Shown: positions 45,277-55,136, numbered from the stretch's first letter. The stretch: 64,000 bases of DNA from Gandjariella thermophila (GCF_005405885.1 NZ_BJFL01000004.1:248001-312000), one strand, 5' to 3'. The notes: generated by a model not told the origin, from the sequence alone. Numbers and translations are program-made.

Positions 45277-46062
45277 GTGATACCCGTGCACGACACCAAC
45301 CCGCTGCGGCGCACGCCGTGGGTCACTTTCGCGCTCGTCGCGATCAACGTCGTGGTGTTCCTGCGCATGCCGGCGGCGGCCCACTCGCTGGTCGGCGGCA
45401 CCACCCTGGGTCAGCTCTGCGACCTGCAGGCCTTCGTCGAGCGCTGGGGCGCGGTGCCCCGCGAGCTGCTGCTCAACCGGCCACCGCGGCTGGTGCCCAC
45501 CGGCGCGGCGGCGATCGGCGCGCATGGGCCGGGTTGCCTGCTGGGCCCACCGAACTACCAGAAGTCGCCGGTGCTGTCCGTGCTGACCGCGATGTTCCTG
45601 CACAGCAGTTGGACGCACCTGCTGGGCAACATGCTGTTCCTGTGGATCTTCGGCAACAACATCGAGGACCGCCTCGGCCGCCTCCGCTTCCTGCTGTTCT
45701 ACCTGGTGTGCGGGTACGCCGCGGGCTACGGGTTCGCGCTCACCGACCCGTCGTCCGCGCAGCCGCTGGTCGGAGCATCCGGCGCGATCGCCGGGGTGCT
45801 CGGCGCGTACCTGGTGCTGTATCCGCGGGTGCGGGTGTGGGCGCTGGTGCCCTTCCTGTTCTTCCTGCCGCTGCGGGTCCCGGCCTGGCTGATGCTGGGG
45901 ATGTGGTTCGTGCTGCAGGCGCTCTACGCGACCGGCTACGGGACGGCGCAGGCCGGCGCGGTCGCCTATGCCGCGCATGTGATCGGCTTCGCGGTGGGCG
46001 CCCTGATCGCCTGGCCGCTGCGGTCCCGCACCTCCGCCCCGCCGCTGGGTTACGCCCGCTGA
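45277..46062 (+). CDS. Rhomboid-family intramembrane serine protease
   Basis: 261 aa with about six membrane segments. Catalytic Ser in GASGAIAGVLGAYL and His in AHVIGFAVGALI; HSSWTHLLGNMLFLWIFGNN is the conserved loop with the His-Asn oxyanion region. A 55-residue insertion after the first segment probably lies outside the membrane. GTG 45277 gives MIPVHDTNPLRRTPWV; longer upstream frames lack a ribosome site. Confidence 0.85.
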   Translation: MIPVHDTNPLRRTPWVTFALVAINVVVFLRMPAAAHSLVGGTTLGQLCDLQAFVERWGAVPRELLLNRPPRLVPTGAAAIGAHGPGCLLGPPNYQKSPVLSVLTAMFLHSSWTHLLGNMLFLWIFGNNIEDRLGRLRFLLFYLVCGYAAGYGFALTDPSSAQPLVGASGAIAGVLGAYLVLYPRVRVWALVPFLFFLPLRVPAWLMLGMWFVLQALYATGYGTAQAGAVAYAAHVIGFAVGALIAWPLRSRTSAPPLGYAR

Positions 46063-46130
46063 CGCGGAGCACACGTTGCTTGTCTGCCGGCAAGCAACTG
46101 ACGTGGGCGGGTATCCGCTAGCATGGCCCG

Positions 46131-46228
46131 CGAAGGGGAGTAGTCCTTCGCCGGTCGTCGACATGCTGGAGCCCCGGTGGGCTCCCGGTGGCCGGGCCCC
46201 GCGTGCGGCGGGGTGGGCGAGACCTTCG
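46131..46228 (+). promoter_or_regulatory. yybP-ykoY manganese riboswitch
   Basis: Aptamer closed by a perfect P1 (CGAAGG 46131-46136 with CCTTCG 46223-46228). The two invariant Mn2+-binding loops are present: GGGGAGTAG at 46135-46143 and GGGCGAGACC at 46215-46224. The rest of the leader can refold: the aptamer 3' strand CGAGACCTTCGAC (46218-46230) can pair with GTCGAGGTCTCG (46258-46269), and a further hairpin GTCCCC/GGGGAC (46288-46302) sits just ahead of the AAGGGA ribosome site. It precedes a cation exchanger gene, the expected cargo. Confidence 0.88.
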
Positions 46229-46321
46229 ACCAACGGCTGACGTCTGTCGTCGGCGGGGTCGAGGTCTCGGCGTGTTCCCGGGTTCGTGTCCCCGCCGGGG
46301 ACGCGAAGGGATACCGCGCTC

Positions 46322-47362
46322 GTGATTCATTTCGTCCTGCTGATCGGCTGTGCCGCGGCGATCTACCTGTGCTGCGAGTGGTTCGTCAACGCGGTGGAGT
46401 GGTTGGGGCACCGGCTGAAGGTCGGGCCGCTGGCGGTGGGCACCATCCTGGCCGCGTTCGGCACCGCGCTGCCGGAGAGCGTGGTGACCTTCGTCGCGGT
46501 GATCTTCGGGAACGGCGCCTCCGCGAAGGACATCGGCGTCGGCGCGGCCATGGGCGGTCCGCTCGTCCTGGCCACCATCGCGTACGCGGTGACCGGCTGG
46601 ATGCTGCTGGCCCGGCGGCGCGTGCCGGCCCGCGCCCCGGTGGACGGCGTCGGCGCGGCGGCGGCCACCGGCGTGGCGCGGGCCGACGTCCTCGGCGACA
46701 CCCGCAAGCTGGCCAGGGACCAGACCTGGTTCCTGACGGTCTTCGTGGTCAAGGTCGCGCTGGGGTTGGTCGCCTTCGCCGTGAAACCGTGGCTGGGGCT
46801 GCTGTTCTTCGCCGCCTACGCGGTGTACTTCTGGCGGGAGATCCGCGCCGAGTCCGCCGGCGACGAGGCGGAGGCGCTCGCTCCGCTGCTGCTGCAGCGC
46901 CGCCGGCCGGCCCCGCAGACCTGGGCGGTGGTCGTGCAGACGGCCGCAACCGTGGTGCTGATCTTCCTGGCCTCCCAACTCTTCGTCGCGGAGTTGGACG
47001 CCATCGGCCCGATGCTCGGGCTGCCGGCCGCGGTGACCGCGCTGCTGCTGTCCCCGATCGCCACCGAGCTTCCCGAGATCATGAATGTGATCATCTGGGT
47101 GCGGCAGGGCAAGACGCCGCTGGCGCTGGCCAACATCTCCGGCGCGATGATGATCCAGGCCACCGTGCCCAGCGGCCTCGGCCTGCTGTTCACCCCGTGG
47201 CGGTTCGACGCCGCCCTGGTGGCCTCGGGGATCGCCACCATGGCCGCGATGGGTTACCTGCTGGTCCTGCTGCGCACCCGCCGGCTCACCGCCGGGACAC
47301 TGTCGCTGGCCGCGCTGTACTACGCCGGCTTCGGCGCCTTCCTGATCGCGCTGCTCCGATAA
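46322..47362 (+). CDS. Sodium/calcium (cation) exchanger family membrane protein
   Basis: 346 aa with about ten membrane segments and two inverted NCX repeats: GTILAAFGTALPESVVTFVAV in the first and LSPIATELPEIMNVIIWV in the second, each carrying the conserved acidic alpha-repeat residue. A charged loop separates them (about 105-200). GTG 46322 is chosen: AAGGGA lies 10 nt upstream, after the riboswitch expression hairpin. The Mn2+ riboswitch suggests Mn2+ or Ca2+ efflux. Confidence 0.85.
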   Translation: MIHFVLLIGCAAAIYLCCEWFVNAVEWLGHRLKVGPLAVGTILAAFGTALPESVVTFVAVIFGNGASAKDIGVGAAMGGPLVLATIAYAVTGWMLLARRRVPARAPVDGVGAAAATGVARADVLGDTRKLARDQTWFLTVFVVKVALGLVAFAVKPWLGLLFFAAYAVYFWREIRAESAGDEAEALAPLLLQRRRPAPQTWAVVVQTAATVVLIFLASQLFVAELDAIGPMLGLPAAVTALLLSPIATELPEIMNVIIWVRQGKTPLALANISGAMMIQATVPSGLGLLFTPWRFDAALVASGIATMAAMGYLLVLLRTRRLTAGTLSLAALYYAGFGAFLIALLR

Positions 47363-47685
47363 CCCGAACGGAAGAGGATCGACACAGAGCCGGCTACTCC
47401 GCGTCATGATGTCAGGGAATCGCGGGAAAATTGTTTCGACCGCCTGCACTATTCACCGCGGCAGGTCACGACAATGTCACAATCGCGCTACTCCAGCATG
47501 CCGTCGAGCGTCCCACCAGCATTCCGGTTCCGGCCGCACAGTACGCGCTGACCTGCGCCGACGTCGCTCCCGGGCGGGTGCCACACCACCCGATTCCGGG
47601 CGGCGCGACGCGAATACGGCGACGCCGGGCGCGAATTCCTCAGCCCGGTGCCGGCGGGATGGCGCCGGCCAAATACGGTGATCTC
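47363..47685. other. Intergenic region, no gene seen
   Basis: 323 nt between the exchanger and a small hypothetical gene. AT content is slightly higher around 47420-47480. No coherent frame, repeat or strong hairpin recognised. Confidence 0.5.
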
Positions 47686-48054
47686 GTGAGCTACGACCTG
47701 ATGTTGTTTCGCCCGCCAGACAACACGAATCCAGAGGTCGCGAGCCTGGAGTTGGACGACATCCTGGACGGGCGCCGGACCTGGCCGTGGCGCGAGGTGC
47801 GCGCGGAGGAACGGGAGGCGCGCACGCGGTTGGCCGGTCTGGGGCGGGTCGTCCAGCGGCACCGCGACGTGCTGGTGCTGCTGCTGCCGGACGAGCGGGA
47901 CCGGTGCCGGGCCCGCGCGGTGATCCGGGCGGCGTTGCCGCACCTGGAGGCGCTGGCCGCGATCGGGTTCCAGATCGAGGACCCGCAGCAGGACCGCCGG
48001 CTCCGGTTTCCCACCGACGCCATCGCGCTCACCACGGCGTACGCCGGCTTCTGA
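47686..48054 (+). CDS. Hypothetical protein
   Basis: 122 aa, mostly alpha-helical and charged: SYDLMLFRPPDNTNPEVASL, an Arg-rich middle with alternating helices, and FQIEDPQQDRRLRFPTDAIA near the end. The opening resembles the SYDLxxW-type small proteins of actinobacteria (unknown function). GTG 47686 follows GGTGA; an ATG at 47659 is an alternative. The end overlaps the MFS relic on the other strand by 26 nt. Confidence 0.6.
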   Translation: MSYDLMLFRPPDNTNPEVASLELDDILDGRRTWPWREVRAEEREARTRLAGLGRVVQRHRDVLVLLLPDERDRCRARAVIRAALPHLEALAAIGFQIEDPQQDRRLRFPTDAIALTTAYAGF

Positions 48055-48380
48055 ACCGGCCCGGCGCCGCGGCGGGCGCGGTGACCGCGGTCTGGTCCCG
48101 GACGGCGAACACCCCGAGCGCCGCCGCCCAGGTGACCGCGACGATCGCCAGCAGCCCCCACACCGCGCTGCCGGCCTGGGCGATCCAGCCGATCGCGTAC
48201 GGCCCGGCGAAGCCGGCAGGGTTGCCGATCAAGTTGATGAACGCGATGCCGGCCGCGGCCGCCGCCCCGGTGAGGAACCGGGCGGGCACGAGCGCGCCGG
48301 TGCCCACAGGTGAGCACGCCGAGCAGCACCGCGGGCAGTCCCTCGGCGAGGAACACGGTCTGCCAGCCCAGCAGGGGCAC
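48029..48380 (-). pseudogene. Relic of an ACS-type MFS transporter, frameshifted
   Basis: PLLGWQTVFLAEGLPAVLLG (frame 1) is the mid-protein segment of anion:cation-symporter MFS permeases. About 25 codons later the reading changes to VPARFLTGAAAAAGIAFINL, IGNPAGFAGPYAIGWI and VWGLLAIVAVTWAAALGVFA, the late membrane segments, ending at 48029. Half of the N-terminus and some middle residues are gone. A second MFS decay case in this window. Confidence 0.75.
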
Positions 48381-48393
48381 GCGCCGCCACCGG

Positions 48394-49080
48394 TCACCTG
48401 ACGAAGTCCTCGACCACCTTGGGCGGCCAGGTACCGGCGGTGAACACCCCCATGGCGTAGGCGCGGGACACCAGCGCGGCCCGGTTGGTCGCCTTGAACT
48501 TCCGGAGTAACCCGGTCACGTGGTACTCGACGCCCTGCCGGCTCAGGTAGAGCCGGGCCGCCAGTGGAACGGTGGACAGCCCGGCGGCGATGCCCTCCAG
48601 GACGCGCGCGTCGGTCTCGGTGAGCAGTTTCCTGCGGTCGGCCACCGCGCCGGTGCCCATGCCGCCGTGCGCCGGCCGCATCAGCACCAGGATCGCCGTG
48701 ACGCCAGGCGACCGGCCGCGCACCGCCACTCCGGTGAGCGTGCTCGGGAACGAGGGGCCTTCCAGCCGCACGGCGATCACCTGGGTGGCGAACCGGTCCC
48801 GCCGGCCGTCCACCAGGCGGGCGAGTTCCCGGAGCACCGGCCGCCGCGCGCTCGGATGGACCAGGTCGGCGAAGCCGCGGCCGCAGAGATCCGTGGGGGC
48901 CCCGCCGAACTGGGCGAAGAACTCCCGGTTGGCGTACTGGACGGTGAGGTCGCGGTCGAGGTGCGCCAGGCACAGTCCGGGCTGGTCGCCGCCCTCGTCC
49001 CCGGCGGCGCGGGCGCGGTGCCGCGCCGGCCCGCGTCCGCTGCCGGTTTGCGCGGAATCGTCGAGTGCGGAAACCGTCAC
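48394..49080 (-). CDS. PAS-LuxR transcriptional regulator
   Basis: 228 aa: an N-terminal PAS-like sensor (LCLAHLDRDLTVQYANREFF, about 35-125) and a C-terminal LuxR HTH (LTETDARVLEGIAAGLSTVP, RQGVEYHVTGLLRKFKATNR). Architecture as in antibiotic pathway regulators of the PimM type. GTG start at 49080. The MFS relic begins 14 nt beyond its stop; perhaps it once regulated that transporter. Confidence 0.82.
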   Translation of the reverse strand: MTVSALDDSAQTGSGRGPARHRARAAGDEGGDQPGLCLAHLDRDLTVQYANREFFAQFGGAPTDLCGRGFADLVHPSARRPVLRELARLVDGRRDRFATQVIAVRLEGPSFPSTLTGVAVRGRSPGVTAILVLMRPAHGGMGTGAVADRRKLLTETDARVLEGIAAGLSTVPLAARLYLSRQGVEYHVTGLLRKFKATNRAALVSRAYAMGVFTAGTWPPKVVEDFVR

Positions 49081-49567
49081 GAGACCGCCGTCCCTTCGTC
49101 TCCGTCGAAATGCTCGGAATCTCTCGTCGCCGTGCCGCGGGAAACAGAGGCATGGAGGGAGCAGGCCCTCCCAAAAACGTCAGTTCCTTTTGCCGAATGC
49201 GGGCCGCGATCCACTGAAATCGACCGTAAGGAGATGGCGGCGCGGTCGTCAACGGCGATCGGGCGGGTGCGGCTAAACCTGTGGTCGCCCACCCGGCAGG
49301 TACGGTCGGCGGGCCGGGGCTTCGGTAGTTCGGTTCGGTACGGCGATCTCCGCCCCGCCGAACGAGGCACATTCTGCGGGTTTAAGGTGCTCTTGATGTT
49401 CGTTCCGCGGACCGGACCCGAACCGTGCCCGGTGCGCACCGAACCATGCCGACCGCGGCGCAGCAGGGCTGCACGCCGTTCGGCACCGCGAGCGAACGCA
49501 CCGCATTCGCGGGAGGTGGGGAAAGGAAGGCGTGTTTCGCCGGCCCGGCCGTCGATCCAGCCGGAGG
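49081..49567. other. Intergenic region upstream of the PAS-LuxR gene
   Basis: 487 nt between the stop of the last LAL gene and the PAS-LuxR start. It must contain the promoter of the latter, but no operator palindrome stands out. Confidence 0.45.
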
Positions 49568-52375
49568 TCAGGACGTGCCGGCCAACTCCAGGGTGGACAG
49601 CGCCGCGACGAGTTCCCGCCGCCCGGAAACACCGAGCTTGCGGTAGGCATTCGTCAGGTGCTTCTCGACCGCTCGGGAGGTGACCCCCAACTCGCCGGCG
49701 ATTTCCTGGTTGGTCAGGCCGCGGCCGGCAAGCGCGGTCACCCGGCGCTCGGTGCGGGTCAGCGGCACCTGCGACCCGGCGGCCGCACCGCTGCCGCACC
49801 GGGCCCGCTCCACCAGCCACGGGGCACCACAGGCGGCGGCGAGCGTGCCGCCCTCCCGCAACGCAGCCCGCGCCTCGGCACCGTCGCCGAGGCGGAGACC
49901 GAGCAGCACGAGGGCACGGGCCAACTCGAGTTCGTTCGCCGAGCCGCGGAGCGTGTCCACCGCCTCGCGCAGCAGGTCCACGCCGCGCCGGCCGCTGTGC
50001 AGCTTGCCCCGCAACCGCAGCGCCCGGCCGAGTGCCGCGGGCGCGCCCCAGGCCACCGCGCCGGCGTGCTCCTCCTCGGCCAGCGCCAGGGCGGAGCGGG
50101 CGTCGCCGAGCCGGTGGTAGAGGCTCACCGCCCAGGGCCGCCACGGGAACAGCGCCGGGTTGCGCCAGCCCGACGCCTCGAGTTGCCGGCCGCAGGCCAG
50201 CAGCGTGTCCAGCGCGCTGGTCCAGTGACCGCGCTGCGCCTCCAGCGCTGCGTCGACGGTCCGCAGCAGGACCGCGAGTGCCAGGGTGTCGCCGCGGCGG
50301 TGCCCGCCGCGCAGTACCCGCTCGCTCAGCGCGGGATCGCGCACCTCCAGCGCCACCGCGCCGAGCACCATGGTGGCCAGCGCGCCGACCTCGTGCCCGT
50401 CCGCCGCGGCCAGCCGCATGGCCTGCTCGGCCCGTTCCCTGGCCTGGGCCAGCCGGCCGCGGGCGGTGAGCAGCAACGCCCGCTCCGCGTCGACCAGCGC
50501 GTCGCCGAGGGTCGCGTCCCGGCGGCGGGTCCGCTGCTCGACGGACAGCCAGGAGCCGATCTGCCGCACCGAGTCGGCCGCCACCAGCGTGATCGCCACC
50601 AGGGGCAGCGCCGAGTGCACGTGCGCGGCGGTGGCCGGTTCTCGTTCCAGGATGCGGTTGCCCAGCTCGGCGACCTCCGCGGCGGTCAGCTGGCAGGTCA
50701 GCGTCGCCGCGTTGAGCAGCACGACGAGCAGTTCCCGTTCCGCCGCGGATCGCAGCGGCGGGTCCTCGCCCAACCCGCGCAGCCGCTCCGTCGCCGCGGT
50801 GAGTTCGGCCGGGTCCTCGTGCCCGCAGTGCCGCAGCCGCGCCTCCAGCCGCAACGCGGCCTCCCGCGCGCCGCCCTCCAGCGCGTCCGGGGCGCCGAGT
50901 TCGCCGGCGACGTCCCGGAGCAGCTCGACCACGGACGGCGGCGCCACGCCGAGCACGGTGGGTGCGATCCGCAGCGCGGCGGCCGCCCGGTCCGTGGCCG
51001 TGGTGAGCAGCGGCACGGCCTGGGCGACGTGCCGCTCGCAGGCCGCCGGGTCGAACCCGCGCTCGGCGGTGGCCAGGTCGATCAGCAGCCGCGCCCGATC
51101 CTCCCCCTGCGCGGAGCTGTCCATCAGCGCGCGGCGCAGGTAGCGGGCGGCGGTGTCGGGTGCGCCGCGGCGCAGCGCCGTGTCCGCCGCGGACCGCAGC
51201 ACCACGACCGCCCAGGGCTGCCGCGAGGTGGTGACCGCCATCAGCTGGGCGGCCACCTGCTCCGCCGGGCAACCGTAGCCGTAGAGCAGGGCCGCGGCCG
51301 CGTCGTGCAGCCGCTCCCGCTCGGCCACGGTCATCGACGACTCCACCGCGTCCCGCACGACGCGGTGCACGAAGCGCGGTTCCTGCTCGCCGGCCAGCAA
51401 GCCGAGCTGGTGCAGCGTGCGCAGTGCGCCGGCGAAGCCGATCGTGTCCAGCCCGGCCAGCCGGGCGATCAGCTCCTGCTCGCCCGCCCCGTCGAAGGCG
51501 GCCATGGCGGCGGCCAGGTCGCGGACCGGCCGCGGCTGGGCGCGCAGGCAGCAGACCAGCCGGTCGCGCAGCTGCGCGGGCCGCATCGAGCGGGCCTGCT
51601 CGGCCCGGTCGGCGGTCGGCCGGCCACCGGCCACCGCGACGCCCAGCAGGATGGAGCGGAGGAACAGCGGGTTGCCCGCCGAGGTCTGGTGGCAGGCGCG
51701 GGCGAACTCCTCCTCGCCCGGCTCGCCGAACTGGTCCAGCACCATGGCGGCGGCACCGGCCGGGGACAGCGGGCGGGGCCGCAGCAGCCGCGTCGCGGCG
51801 TCTGCGACCTCGCGGACCAGCGGATGCCGCGCCCTGGGGTCGCCGTCGCGCAGCGTGCAGACCAGCACCGCGCGCAACCCGTGCAGCCGCTTGGCCAGGT
51901 AGGCGAGCCAGCGCAGCGAGGGTTCGTCCGCCCACTGCAGGTCGTCCACCAGGAGCAGCAACCGGGAGTCGGCGCTGACCTCGGCGAGCAACGACCGCAG
52001 CGCGTGCAGCACCGCCTCGGGCGCGGCGGCGTGGTAGCCGCCGGGTCCGCACACCGCGTCGTCAGCGAACACCAGCCGCACCAGGCCGCCGCGCTCCCGC
52101 GTCCAGTCCTCGCGGATCCGGTGCCGCGCCCCGGCCAGCAGGCTGTCGAAGAGTTGGCGCACCACGCCGAAGGCGAAGTCCTGCTCCATGGTGGCCGCGG
52201 ACGCGCGCAGCACCCGCACCTCCTCGCCGGTGACCAGCGCGGGAAGCTGGTGCAGCAGCGCGGACCGGCCGATGCCGAGCGGGCCGCGGATGAGGACGAC
52301 GGAGGACTCGCCGTCCTCCGCGGCCCGGAGGGCGGCACCGACCAGCGCCAGCTCGGTGTCCCGCTCGAGCAACAT
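49568..52375 (-). CDS. LAL-family (large ATP-binding LuxR) regulator 1, altered Walker A
   Basis: 935 aa: AAA/STAND ATPase at the N-terminus, long helical TPR-like middle, and LuxR HTH at the C-terminus (RTERRVTALAGRGLTNQEIA, then VTSRAVEKHLTNAYRKLGVS). Walker B LLLLVDDLQWAD is intact, but Walker A reads GPLGIGRS (31-38): the invariant Lys is Arg. Starts 4 nt after the LAL2 stop. Probably the third gene of a three-LAL operon. Target genes unknown. Confidence 0.87.
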   Translation of the reverse strand: MLLERDTELALVGAALRAAEDGESSVVLIRGPLGIGRSALLHQLPALVTGEEVRVLRASAATMEQDFAFGVVRQLFDSLLAGARHRIREDWTRERGGLVRLVFADDAVCGPGGYHAAAPEAVLHALRSLLAEVSADSRLLLLVDDLQWADEPSLRWLAYLAKRLHGLRAVLVCTLRDGDPRARHPLVREVADAATRLLRPRPLSPAGAAAMVLDQFGEPGEEEFARACHQTSAGNPLFLRSILLGVAVAGGRPTADRAEQARSMRPAQLRDRLVCCLRAQPRPVRDLAAAMAAFDGAGEQELIARLAGLDTIGFAGALRTLHQLGLLAGEQEPRFVHRVVRDAVESSMTVAERERLHDAAAALLYGYGCPAEQVAAQLMAVTTSRQPWAVVVLRSAADTALRRGAPDTAARYLRRALMDSSAQGEDRARLLIDLATAERGFDPAACERHVAQAVPLLTTATDRAAAALRIAPTVLGVAPPSVVELLRDVAGELGAPDALEGGAREAALRLEARLRHCGHEDPAELTAATERLRGLGEDPPLRSAAERELLVVLLNAATLTCQLTAAEVAELGNRILEREPATAAHVHSALPLVAITLVAADSVRQIGSWLSVEQRTRRRDATLGDALVDAERALLLTARGRLAQARERAEQAMRLAAADGHEVGALATMVLGAVALEVRDPALSERVLRGGHRRGDTLALAVLLRTVDAALEAQRGHWTSALDTLLACGRQLEASGWRNPALFPWRPWAVSLYHRLGDARSALALAEEEHAGAVAWGAPAALGRALRLRGKLHSGRRGVDLLREAVDTLRGSANELELARALVLLGLRLGDGAEARAALREGGTLAAACGAPWLVERARCGSGAAAGSQVPLTRTERRVTALAGRGLTNQEIAGELGVTSRAVEKHLTNAYRKLGVSGRRELVAALSTLELAGTS

Positions 52376-52379
52376 GTGT

Positions 52380-55118
52380 CTAGGTCCCCTCCATGGCTCG
52401 GACCAGCTCGCCGAGTTCCGCGCGGCCGCCGATGCCCAACTTCCGGTAGGCCGAGGACAGCCGGTGCTGCACGGTGCGCGTGCTCACCGCGAGTCGCTCG
52501 GCGATGTCCCGGTTGGCGTGGCCGCGGGCGGCCAGCGTCGCCACCCGGCGTTCCGGCTCCGACAGCGCCGTCCACGCCGGGCCCGGTGGATCACCGCCGG
52601 CCGGGCCGGTCATCCGCGCGGCGACCTCGCGCACCCGCCGGGCGAGCAGGCCGGACGGGTACCGGGCGGGGATCGCGGACGCCTCGGTGAGCAGCGGTTC
52701 GGCGGCGTCCCGGTGGCCGGCGGCAAGCTCGGCGGCGGCGCGTTCGGTCAACGCCCAGGCAGCGGCCAGCCCGGCCGGCGCCGCCCGCGGGGTGCGGCTC
52801 GCCGGCCGATCGCCGTCCAGCAGCGCCAGGCAGTGCTCGGCCCAGTCGAGGGTGCCCGGCGTGCCCCACCGGCGGGCCAGCGCGACCTCCTCGCGGGCGA
52901 GCCGCACCGCCTCGGCGTGGTCGCCGAGCGCCCCGCTGGCCCTGGCGGTCAGCGAGCGCCAGGGCAGCAGCGCCGGATTGGTCCACTGCCGGCGCAGCAG
53001 CCGCCGACCGCATTCCCGGCTCCATGCGGCGGCATCCGCCCACCGCCCCTTCAGCGCGGCCAGCCACGCTTTGGTGAACAGGACGCAGGACCACAGCACG
53101 CTCTCCGCCACGCCGCTGGGTGCCGGTGCGTCGGCGAGCGCGCGGGCCTCGTCGAAGCGGCCGCTTTCCAGCGCGGCGGCGACCCGCACGGCGATCAGGT
53201 GCGGCACGGCGTGGGGGTGCCAGCCGGACCGGGGCAGCGCCCGCTCGGCGGCGGCCAGGTCACCGGAGACGGCGGCGAGCCGGCCACGCCGCAGGTTCAG
53301 CTCGGCGCGGGTGGTGAGCACCCGGGCGGCGGCCGCGGGCGCGTGCTCCGGCCGCACCGCGGCGAGCAGCGCGTCGAGCCGGTCGCCGGCCTCCGCCCAG
53401 TCCTCGGTCAGGCACAGCGTCCAGCAGGCCGCCAACCGGGGCAGCACCAACGGGTCCGAGCCGACCAGCGCACGGCGGGCCAGCTCCCGGGCGGCGTCCG
53501 GGTGCTCGCCGCGCAGCGCGAGTTGCCAGGCGCGGACTCCTGCCTGCGCCGGGGTCCCGGGGCGGTCCGGCAGCCCGGGGACCGCGGGCACCATCAGCTC
53601 GGTGTCGTCCTGCCGGGTCTGCTCGGCCAACCAGAACAGGGCGATCAGCCTGTCCCGTTCCGCGCCCAGCGCACCGGGCAGCGCCTCCGCGGCCGCGCGC
53701 AGCGCCCAGCCGGCGTCGCCCCGGGCCAGGCCGAGGTCGACGGCGCGGGCACGCAGCCCCGGTTCGGCGGTGGCCGCGCGGGCCAGCTCGCCGAGCCGGC
53801 GGTCGCTGGCCTCGGGCGTGGTCACCGCCTCGATGCCGGCCCGTTCCAGGCTCAACCGCACCCGGTGCGCGGGGGCCAGCGGCTCGGCCAGCGCCCGGGA
53901 CAGGTAGCCGGCCGCCCGCCGAGGGTCCCGTTCCCGCCGTGCGGTGGCGGCAGCACGGCGCAGCGCGAGAAGCGCCCACCGCGCGCCGCTCGGTTCCGCC
54001 CGCACCAGCAGTTCGGCGATCTGGTCGTCGGGCAGCGCCGCCCGGTACGCGAGTTCCGCGGCGCGGCCGTGCAGGTCGGCCCGCTGGGCGGCGGGCATGT
54101 CCTCCAGCACGCGGGAACGCACCACCGGACCGCAGATCCGGAGCGTGTCGCCGTCGGTGACGGCGAGCCCGGCCGCTTCCAGCGTGTCCCGCACGCGTCG
54201 CTGGTCGGGCGGGCGCGGCTCGGCCAGCGAGCAGACCAGCGGGAAGTCGAGCAGGTCGCCGCACACGGCGAGGGCGCGCAGCACGGCGACCGCCTCGCCG
54301 GGCAGGCCCCGCAGCACCCGGGTGACGTGCTCGCCGGTGACCGCCGCCGCGGCCGCGCACAGCTCCGGGACGCGCTCGGCGACCGGCGGGTATCCCCGCC
54401 CGGCGAACGCGCGGAGGGCCTCCTCGAGTACCGCCGGACTGCCCGCGGTGGCCGCCGCCGCCGCGACGAAGTGCTCGTCGCCCGGCACGCCGCAGATCGA
54501 CTCGACCGCGGTGGCCACGCCGCGCGCGCTCAGCGGGGCCAGCGGCAGCTCCATGGCGAGGACCGGACCGGCCGGCACCGCGTCCACGGCCGGCCACCCG
54601 GGTTCCGGCGGCGGGGCGCCATCGCGGCTGGCGACCAGCGCGACCGGCGCGCTCGGTAACCGCCGCGCCAGGGCCCGCAGCCAGCGCAGCGACGCCGCGT
54701 CGAGCCACTGCGTGTCCGCCACGGCGACCAGCGTCGGCAGCGCCCGCGCCGCACCCAGCAGGGCGGGCAGGCCCGGGAGGTGGTGCCCCGGGTCGCCGCC
54801 GACCAGCGCGCGCACCGGGCCGGCGGCGGGTCCGAGCAGCGCGGTCAGCAACTGAACCACCACACCGTGCGGCAGGTCGCGCTCGGCGGGGGTGGCCCGC
54901 GCCCGCAGCACCCGCAGTCCCCGGGCGTGCCCGAGGTCCGCGGTCCACCGTAGCAGCGCGTCCTGCCCGCGGCCGGGCCGGCCGGTGACGGTGACCATCG
55001 CCGAGCGTCCCCCGGCGAGTTCGGCGACCACCGAGGCGAGCACCGTCTGCTCGCGTTCCCGTTCCACCAGCGGCGGCTCGGCGTGGCGGCGGTCGTTCCG
55101 CATGCTGGCCGTCGGCAC
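52380..55118 (-). CDS. LAL-family regulator 2, degenerate ATPase
   Basis: 912 aa with the same layout and HTH ATLAARGHANRDIAERLAV, STRTVQHRLSSAYRKLGIG. The nucleotide site is degraded: Walker A is GRPGRGQD (46-53; Lys to Gln, Thr/Ser to Asp) and Walker B has lost the first Asp (LVAVADTQWLD). It therefore probably cannot bind ATP normally. GTG 55118 or ATG 55103 may be the start; neither has a strong ribosome site. It lies 18 nt after LAL3. Confidence 0.85.
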   Translation of the reverse strand: MPTASMRNDRRHAEPPLVEREREQTVLASVVAELAGGRSAMVTVTGRPGRGQDALLRWTADLGHARGLRVLRARATPAERDLPHGVVVQLLTALLGPAAGPVRALVGGDPGHHLPGLPALLGAARALPTLVAVADTQWLDAASLRWLRALARRLPSAPVALVASRDGAPPPEPGWPAVDAVPAGPVLAMELPLAPLSARGVATAVESICGVPGDEHFVAAAAATAGSPAVLEEALRAFAGRGYPPVAERVPELCAAAAAVTGEHVTRVLRGLPGEAVAVLRALAVCGDLLDFPLVCSLAEPRPPDQRRVRDTLEAAGLAVTDGDTLRICGPVVRSRVLEDMPAAQRADLHGRAAELAYRAALPDDQIAELLVRAEPSGARWALLALRRAAATARRERDPRRAAGYLSRALAEPLAPAHRVRLSLERAGIEAVTTPEASDRRLGELARAATAEPGLRARAVDLGLARGDAGWALRAAAEALPGALGAERDRLIALFWLAEQTRQDDTELMVPAVPGLPDRPGTPAQAGVRAWQLALRGEHPDAARELARRALVGSDPLVLPRLAACWTLCLTEDWAEAGDRLDALLAAVRPEHAPAAAARVLTTRAELNLRRGRLAAVSGDLAAAERALPRSGWHPHAVPHLIAVRVAAALESGRFDEARALADAPAPSGVAESVLWSCVLFTKAWLAALKGRWADAAAWSRECGRRLLRRQWTNPALLPWRSLTARASGALGDHAEAVRLAREEVALARRWGTPGTLDWAEHCLALLDGDRPASRTPRAAPAGLAAAWALTERAAAELAAGHRDAAEPLLTEASAIPARYPSGLLARRVREVAARMTGPAGGDPPGPAWTALSEPERRVATLAARGHANRDIAERLAVSTRTVQHRLSSAYRKLGIGGRAELGELVRAMEGT

Positions 55119-55136
55119 GGTGCCGGCCCGTCCCGC

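Noticed and set aside
49532-52690. Long plus-strand frame antisense to LAL1
   Set aside because: Composition (Arg, Gly, His, Gln repeats) is that of a GC-rich antisense shadow; no motif, no ribosome site.
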